Source of the DNA: CAZBDV01 sp964490765
Lineage (GTDB): Bacteria > Cloacimonadota > Cloacimonadia > Cloacimonadales > JAJBBL01
Direction of reading: 5' to 3'
NCBI GenBank assembly: GCA_964490765.1
Contig: CAZBDV010000015.1
Location: 1 to 44,609 of the forward strand
Length of the DNA: 44,609 nucleotides
Shown here in pieces: positions 40,390-44,609 of the stretch (positions are counted from its first letter, which is position 1; every line of letters starts with the position of its first letter). Position numbers and translations under genes: made by a program. The notes under the pieces were generated by a model. The model was not told the origin of the DNA, searched no databases, and worked only from the letters and a program-made list of their open reading frames with translations.

Positions 40390-41604
40390 TTATCCCTTCT
40401 TAACTTTGAGAAAACGCCTCTTACCCACCTTGACGAGCACTTCATCATCAATCTCGATATTCTCACTCTCTTCTTCCACCTTGCGACTATTTACCGTCAC
40501 TGCTTTCTGTTTTATCATTCGTCTTGCTTCTCCACTCGATTTACAGAGCTTCGATTCTGTCAGGAGTTTCACTATCCAGATCGGGGAATTTTTGCACTCA
40601 TAGACCGGTAAATCGGCGGGAATATCTCTCTGAGAAAATACCTTTTCGAATTCTTTCTCGGCCTCTTCTCCCTGCTGTTCGCCATGGAAGAAAGATACAA
40701 TATTTCTCGCCAGGCGCTGTTTGATATATTTAGGATTCTTGCCCGCAGCAAGCTCTCTTTCTATCTCGGCAAGTTCCTCTTCTCCAACTGTTGTTGCAAG
40801 CTTGAAGTACTGCATTATCAGATCATCGGGAATGGACATTATCTTCCCGTATTTATCGTTCGGGCTGTCAAGAACTGCTATATAGTTATTCAGGCTTTTA
40901 CTCATCTTGTTAACCCCATCTGTTCCTGTCAGAATAGGAAAGAGCATTGCTACCTGTTGTTCCATATCAAAATAACGTTGCATATCACGCCCACAGAGGA
41001 TATTGAACTTCTGTTCGGTTGCTCCAAATTCTATATCAGCCTCAATGGCTACAGAATCATAAGCCTGTAGAACGGGATACATTATCTCGTGCATTGCCAG
41101 AGGAAGACCCTTCTCATAACGTGTTCTGAAAGTCTCGTGACACATAAACTGCGCGAGTGTGAATTTTGAAAGAAGCTTGATGACATCTATAAGAGTCATA
41201 CCGGAAAACCATTCTGACTGCCAGCGAATCTCTGTCTTATCCCTGTCGAGGACGGTATAGAGCTGCTCCATATATCGTTCGGCATTCTTTTTTACCTGCT
41301 CAGCAGTTAATGGTGGGCGAGAGGTATCTCTACCTGTTGGATCACCTATCTGAGCAGTAAAGTCTCCGATTATGATCACTCCGATATGCCCCAGATCCTG
41401 TAACTCCCGCATCTTTCTTATGGGAACCAGATGCCCGATATGAACATCACTTGCTGTCGGATCTATTCCGTACTTCACTCTTAGTGGCTTACCGAGTTGC
41501 TTTGCCATGGTGAGCTTGTTTTTTAACTCCTCTTCGGGTATTATCTCTTCAACACCACGTTTAATGATTTCTAATTCTTCTTTCTCTGTCACTCTTCTCT
41601 CCAT
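40390..41604 (-). CDS. tyrS: Tyrosyl-tRNA synthetase
   Basis: 404 residues. Class I synthetase with HIGH-type HIGHL (55-59) and KMSKS (233-237). The specificity segment GRDTSRPPLTAEQV and the C-terminal S4-like RNA-binding domain (about 345-404) fit the TyrZ-like branch. First gene of the minus-strand run tyrS, M50, glnA, methyltransferase. Confidence 0.96.
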   Translation of the reverse strand: MERRVTEKEELEIIKRGVEEIIPEEELKNKLTMAKQLGKPLRVKYGIDPTASDVHIGHLVPIRKMRELQDLGHIGVIIIGDFTAQIGDPTGRDTSRPPLTAEQVKKNAERYMEQLYTVLDRDKTEIRWQSEWFSGMTLIDVIKLLSKFTLAQFMCHETFRTRYEKGLPLAMHEIMYPVLQAYDSVAIEADIEFGATEQKFNILCGRDMQRYFDMEQQVAMLFPILTGTDGVNKMSKSLNNYIAVLDSPNDKYGKIMSIPDDLIMQYFKLATTVGEEELAEIERELAAGKNPKYIKQRLARNIVSFFHGEQQGEEAEKEFEKVFSQRDIPADLPVYECKNSPIWIVKLLTESKLCKSSGEARRMIKQKAVTVNSRKVEEESENIEIDDEVLVKVGKRRFLKVKKG

Positions 41605-41662
41605 ATCACTCTTATTTGCTATATTACTGGCAATTATGGACTTGCCTTAAATGTCAGCCCAA

Positions 41663-41688
41663 ATTATAGTTCAACTCTTATTTGTCAA
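41663..41688 (-). promoter_or_regulatory. Putative promoter of tyrS
   Basis: On the minus strand a perfect TATAAT (plus 41663-41668) lies 14 bases after a perfect TTGACA (plus 41683-41688). The spacer is too short for a standard pair, so only the -10 may be used. The rest of the gap to 41867 shows a 10-bp palindrome AGGTCGACCT near 41735 and nothing else clear. Confidence 0.35.
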
Positions 41689-41867
41689 TCTTAATCACCC
41701 TGTCACCAGAGGGGTTTAACGAGTCTGATAACAGCAGGTCGACCTCTCTGCAAAGCCGAGTATCTGAGAGATGGCCCAACTCGAGGATAGTCTTAACTTT
41801 CTCCTTGCAGATAAAGAGATTATGTATTAACTTGTTTTTTGTAGAGCAAATAGTAAAGGAGAGAATC

Positions 41868-42356
41868 ATGGATTTTTTCGATATCGCAATGGGGATAGAG
41901 AAAGAGGGAGAGGATTTTTATGTACGCCTTGCTGAAAGTTGTGGAAATAACGAGGGTATAAGAAATATTCTAACCATGCTGGCAAGAGATGAGAGGAAAC
42001 ACTATAACATTTTCCGCAAGATGAAAGATAATAACCCTGTAGATTTTCAGAACACCGACGTCTTTGATAGTGCCAAAGAGATTTTCAGCGAATTTCGTAA
42101 ACAATTTGACAAGGTCAGCTGTGATACTTCCCAGATGGACCTCTATAAGAAAGCACTGGAACTGGAAAATAAAAGTTATAACTATTATATGGAGAAACTT
42201 GATGAGTTTACCGACCCCATTCAGATGGGAATTATAAGAAAGGTAGCTAATGAAGAGAAGAGGCACGCTCTGCTTCTCGACAATATTATTGAACTCCTCG
42301 AAAGACCGGAAAATTGGCTTGAGAACGCTGAATTCGTCCATCTTGAGGATTATTGA
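41868..42356 (+). CDS. Ferritin-like/rubrerythrin-type diiron protein
   Basis: 162 residues in a four-helix arrangement. Iron-binding candidates are E11-E15 (GIEKEGEDFY), E42 and H45 (DERKHY), E98/E100 (ALELENKSYNYY) and E129/E130 with H133 (ANEEKRH). No rubredoxin domain. The family is linked to peroxide defence or iron handling in anaerobes; exact activity unknown. The open frame extends 62 codons further upstream, but AAAGGAGAG sits just before this ATG and homology starts here. Confidence 0.88.
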   Translation: MDFFDIAMGIEKEGEDFYVRLAESCGNNEGIRNILTMLARDERKHYNIFRKMKDNNPVDFQNTDVFDSAKEIFSEFRKQFDKVSCDTSQMDLYKKALELENKSYNYYMEKLDEFTDPIQMGIIRKVANEEKRHALLLDNIIELLERPENWLENAEFVHLEDY

Positions 42357-42391
42357 TAAGCCGTTTATTATTTCGACCTTCTGAGACAATT

Positions 42392-42432
42392 ACAATGGGT
42401 GTGGTGCCTAACAACAGCACTGCGCCCATTGT
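42392..42432 (+). ncRNA. Conserved-looking RNA hairpin, possible part of a small RNA or 3' UTR
   Basis: The 16 bases ACAATGGGTGTGGTGC pair fully with GCACTGCGCCCATTGT around a 9-base loop when read as plus-strand RNA, using three G-U pairs. On the minus strand those would be mismatches. It starts 36 bases after the ferritin-like stop and has no T-run. About 50 bases later a terminator follows, so a transcript of about 140 bases could end there. Confidence 0.45.
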
Positions 42433-42481
42433 CTCTCTAATACATCCCCAAAAGTTGAATCTATCTCACCTGTGTAAACTG

Positions 42482-42532
42482 CAAAAAAAACAGAGCCATC
42501 CCCCGAACCAGGTAAGCAGGCTCTTTTTTTTT
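42482..42532 (+). terminator. Intrinsic terminator, usable on both strands
   Basis: AGAGCC (42492-42497) and GGCTCT (42519-42524) form the stem. T8 follows on plus and A8 precedes, giving a T-run on minus too. The loop is long (21 bases). Confidence 0.75.
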
Positions 42533-42866
42533 CTGTAACCATTTTTTTTCTCTCTTTCATTAACTTCTGAGATTAAAGAGAATAAACCCGGTTATTCAAT
42601 AGTTGTCGTTTTTTATTAAGACTCGTAACACCTTGAAAAACTTGATACTATCTGCCTTATCATCACTCCTGATGTCCCCTCGTTACCGAGATTGAGTCCT
42701 TGACAAATCAGAATGATTTTAATCTCTTGCTAATGTAATCGACTTTCAAAGTCGACTCAGAAACTTAATTCCAGTCGAGGAAGAAGTGGTTTCTGACCGT
42801 GGGTTTGGTAGAATAATTATCATCGTAAATATGGGATTAACTTGTATTAACTCAGTCTCGATGTTT

Positions 42867-42900
42867 TGTGGATAATATGTGGATAACCGACCCGTATAAT
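42867..42900 (+). promoter_or_regulatory. dnaA promoter overlapped by two DnaA boxes
   Basis: TGTGGATAA occurs at 42867-42875 and 42878-42886, the exact complement of the DnaA box TTATCCACA. A perfect TATAAT (42895-42900) lies 23 bases before the dnaA start. The boxes occupy the expected -35 region, which has no good hexamer, so DnaA probably represses its own gene. Confidence 0.7.
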
Positions 42901-42922
42901 CTGGAATAAACGAAGTATATAG

Positions 42923-44290
42923 ATGAAGGTATCACAAATGGAAGAAGCACGGTTAAAATGGAATCAAATACTAGATACCCTTGAAGAGACGATCAATCTT
43001 CAGAGTTTTAAGACCTGGTTCAATGAGACAAAAGTTGTGGAAAGACCGAAAGATGACACCTTTCTTGTTCTTGTTCCCACTAAGTTTGCAGCCGATTATT
43101 TGAACAAAAATTATGCCGATTTTATCGCTGAAATCTCAATGGGGTTATTCAATAAAAAGTATCAGATCAGGTTTACTACCAATCCGGTACATTCTACTGA
43201 AAAACCTCAGGCCGAGATCAGTTATTCACAGACACCTCAGGGTAACAGAGCTACGAAGCTGAACCCCAAATACAATTTCGATCAGTTTGTAGTGGGCAAG
43301 AGCAATCATTTTGCTCATTCAGCTGCTCTGGCGGTAGCAGAGACTCCCGGGACTACCTATAACCCACTGTTTATATATGGAGAATCCGGGATGGGCAAGA
43401 CTCATCTGATGCAGGCGATAGGTAATTTCGTTATGGAGGAGAAAAGAAAGAACAATGTCGTTCACTACATAACAGCTGAGGAGTTTACCAATCAGATGAT
43501 AGATGCTATCAGAAGTCATACTATGCCCGATTTTCGGGCTTCATATCGCAGCAAGGATATTCTTCTGATAGATGATATCCATTTCCTGGCTAAGAAAGAG
43601 GGTATACAGGAGGAGTTTTTCCATACTTTCAATTCATTATATGAGACAAAAAGACAGGTCGTTATGACCAGTGACCGTCCTCCCAAAGATATACAGGATC
43701 TGGAGAAACGGCTCGTAACGAGATTCGAAAGTGGATTGCTGGCTGACCTCAAGACCCCCGATTTCGAAACAAGAATGGCAATTCTGAAGAAGAAGTCAGA
43801 ATCAGAGAATATAATACTCAACCAGGAAATTCTGGAGTTTGTAGCCGAGAATATCATCAATAATGTCCGAGCGCTGGAAGGTTCTCTTATCAGAATCCTC
43901 GCTTTCTGCTCCTATAATAATATCAATCCTGAAGAGATCGACAAGGTACTCTGTAAAGAGATCCTCAATGATATGATCTCAGACAAAGTAATAGATATCA
44001 ATATCAATAGCATTATGAATAAGGTATGTGCTCACTATGACCTGACTCCCGGGCAACTCCTGGGTAATACAAGAAAGAAGAATATCGTGTTTCCTCGACA
44101 GGTTGCTATGTATCTCACCAATTTATTGATCCCACAACTATCTCTCAAAGATATAGCCCATTACTATCAAAGAAAGGATCATACTACCGTCCTGCACGCC
44201 AGAAAGCATATCGAGAATCTATTCCGTTCAGATGTTGATTTTCGGATCCAGGTTGAGAAGATCATCAAAGATATCAGGGCCATAAGTTAA
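42923..44290 (+). CDS. dnaA: Chromosomal replication initiator DnaA
   Basis: 455 residues. Domain I about 1-85, short linker to about 112, AAA+ domain with Walker A GESGMGKTH (153-161) and Walker B LLIDD (214-218), then the DNA-binding domain IV with the signature DHTTVLHARKH near 427. It melts oriC and loads the replicative helicase. The start could also be the ATG five codons downstream (42938), which has AAGG 8 bases before it; neither site is strong. Confidence 0.97.
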   Translation: MKVSQMEEARLKWNQILDTLEETINLQSFKTWFNETKVVERPKDDTFLVLVPTKFAADYLNKNYADFIAEISMGLFNKKYQIRFTTNPVHSTEKPQAEISYSQTPQGNRATKLNPKYNFDQFVVGKSNHFAHSAALAVAETPGTTYNPLFIYGESGMGKTHLMQAIGNFVMEEKRKNNVVHYITAEEFTNQMIDAIRSHTMPDFRASYRSKDILLIDDIHFLAKKEGIQEEFFHTFNSLYETKRQVVMTSDRPPKDIQDLEKRLVTRFESGLLADLKTPDFETRMAILKKKSESENIILNQEILEFVAENIINNVRALEGSLIRILAFCSYNNINPEEIDKVLCKEILNDMISDKVIDININSIMNKVCAHYDLTPGQLLGNTRKKNIVFPRQVAMYLTNLLIPQLSLKDIAHYYQRKDHTTVLHARKHIENLFRSDVDFRIQVEKIIKDIRAIS

Positions 44291-44576
44291 CTTGTTTGAT
44301 AACATACCGATCGGAAAAGTTCCAACAGGTTATCCACATATCCACACACCCAGTTGTTGATAGATGTTGAAAACCGCTGTCATACGCTACAGAAAGGAAA
44401 AGCAGGTGGATAAGAGAAATAAACGATCAGAGATGTACACAACTTATACACATCGTTCTACTGACCGTAATTTGTGCTTAGTTGAAGGGTTAAGAACTTT
44501 GCTCTTGACTTATCCCCATATCCACTAAACCTAATACTAAGACTAAAAATATATTTATAAAAGGACTATTAAAAGA
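44291..44576. other. oriC: Probable origin of replication (oriC)
   Basis: A gene-free stretch after dnaA with exact DnaA boxes TTATCCACA (44330-44338) and TTATACACA (44444-44452). Near matches lie at 44338-44346, 44405-44413 (opposite strand) and 44510-44518. It ends in a very A/T-rich segment (44531-44576) suited to unwinding. The position next to dnaA is typical. Confidence 0.8.
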
Positions 44577-44609
44577 ATGAGAATAGTAAGCATAATTTTG
44601 GTCGTCATG
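44577..44609 (+). CDS. Start of a gene cut by the window end
   Basis: Eleven codons, MRIVSIILVVM, hydrophobic like a signal peptide or membrane helix start. AAGGA lies 12 bases upstream. It does not look like dnaN, which often follows dnaA. Too little remains to name it. Confidence 0.4.
   Translation, partial: MRIVSIILVVM

Larger units (their letters stand above)
42357..42922. other. Non-coding stretch between ferritin-like gene and dnaA
   Basis: 566 bases without a gene. It contains a structured hairpin (42392-42432), a terminator (42482-42532), a small palindrome CGACTTT-C-AAAGTCG (42740-42754), two DnaA boxes and the dnaA -10. Confidence 0.7.

Noticed and set aside
41682..41867. 62-codon extension of the ferritin-like protein
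   Set aside because: No family similarity, and a strong ribosome site lies just before the inner ATG.
41605..41867. T-box leader before tyrS
   Set aside because: No T-box sequence such as GGTGGNACC and no terminator/antiterminator pair upstream of the gene.
42357..42540. SRP RNA, 6S RNA or tmRNA in the gap before dnaA
   Set aside because: I looked for the SRP GGAAG/AGCAG loop, a 6S-like open bubble and a tRNA-like end, and found none.

Overview
The window looks like a chromosomal segment of an uncultured Gram-negative bacterium of the Fibrobacterota-Chlorobiota-Bacteroidota (FCB) superphylum, most likely Cloacimonadota. This assignment is inference. It rests on a BamD lipoprotein, Omp85-type and PorV-like barrels, three large secreted proteins with type IX secretion (T9SS)-style C-terminal sorting domains, and moderate base composition. 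The 100-N run and the start of the window inside a dispersed repeat point to a scaffolded draft or metagenome assembly. No phage, transposase, integrase, CRISPR array or toxin-antitoxin pair was seen.

Layout: 1-734 is a repeat-rich, gene-free block ending at a tRNA-Gly(CCC) (775-850). Positions 944-12280 are minus-strand genes. One transcript reads mnmG, an MCE-domain protein, a peptidase/propeller/barrel fusion, a GlmM-type mutase and an EamA transporter, ending at a terminator at 3913-3937. Next come an AMIN-like/TPR envelope protein and an N-acetylmuramoyl-L-alanine amidase. A second repeat block (12355-12905) and a third (16430-18135, containing the gap) flank one 1070-residue secreted protein. 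Then come a cysteine desulfurase-selenophosphate synthetase fusion and a radical SAM gene (minus). From 21500 to 37341 everything is on plus: tRNA-Val(GAC), radC, a nitrilase-family hydrolase, efp, a small zinc-ribbon protein with a strong terminator, then a secretion cluster (inactive M6-like protein, PorV-like barrel, subtilase), a HEAT-like protein, greA, an M18 aminopeptidase, an unknown envelope protein, bamD and nadD. Positions 37372-41604 are minus (tyrS, M50 protease, glnA, methyltransferase). The window ends on plus with a ferritin-like protein, a structured untranslated stretch, dnaA and a probable oriC.

The genes are mostly housekeeping: envelope building (amidase, AMIN/TPR protein, GlmM, BamD, MCE), translation (tyrS, efp, mnmG, tRNAs), replication start, nitrogen assimilation, NAD synthesis and selenium activation. 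The accessory signal is the export cluster and, above all, the three intergenic repeat blocks. These are built from arrays of 7-bp and 8-bp units in a fixed order, conserved connectors, a family of A/T-rich perfect hairpins and a 175-bp dispersed repeat. They are the best candidate here for an undescribed element.
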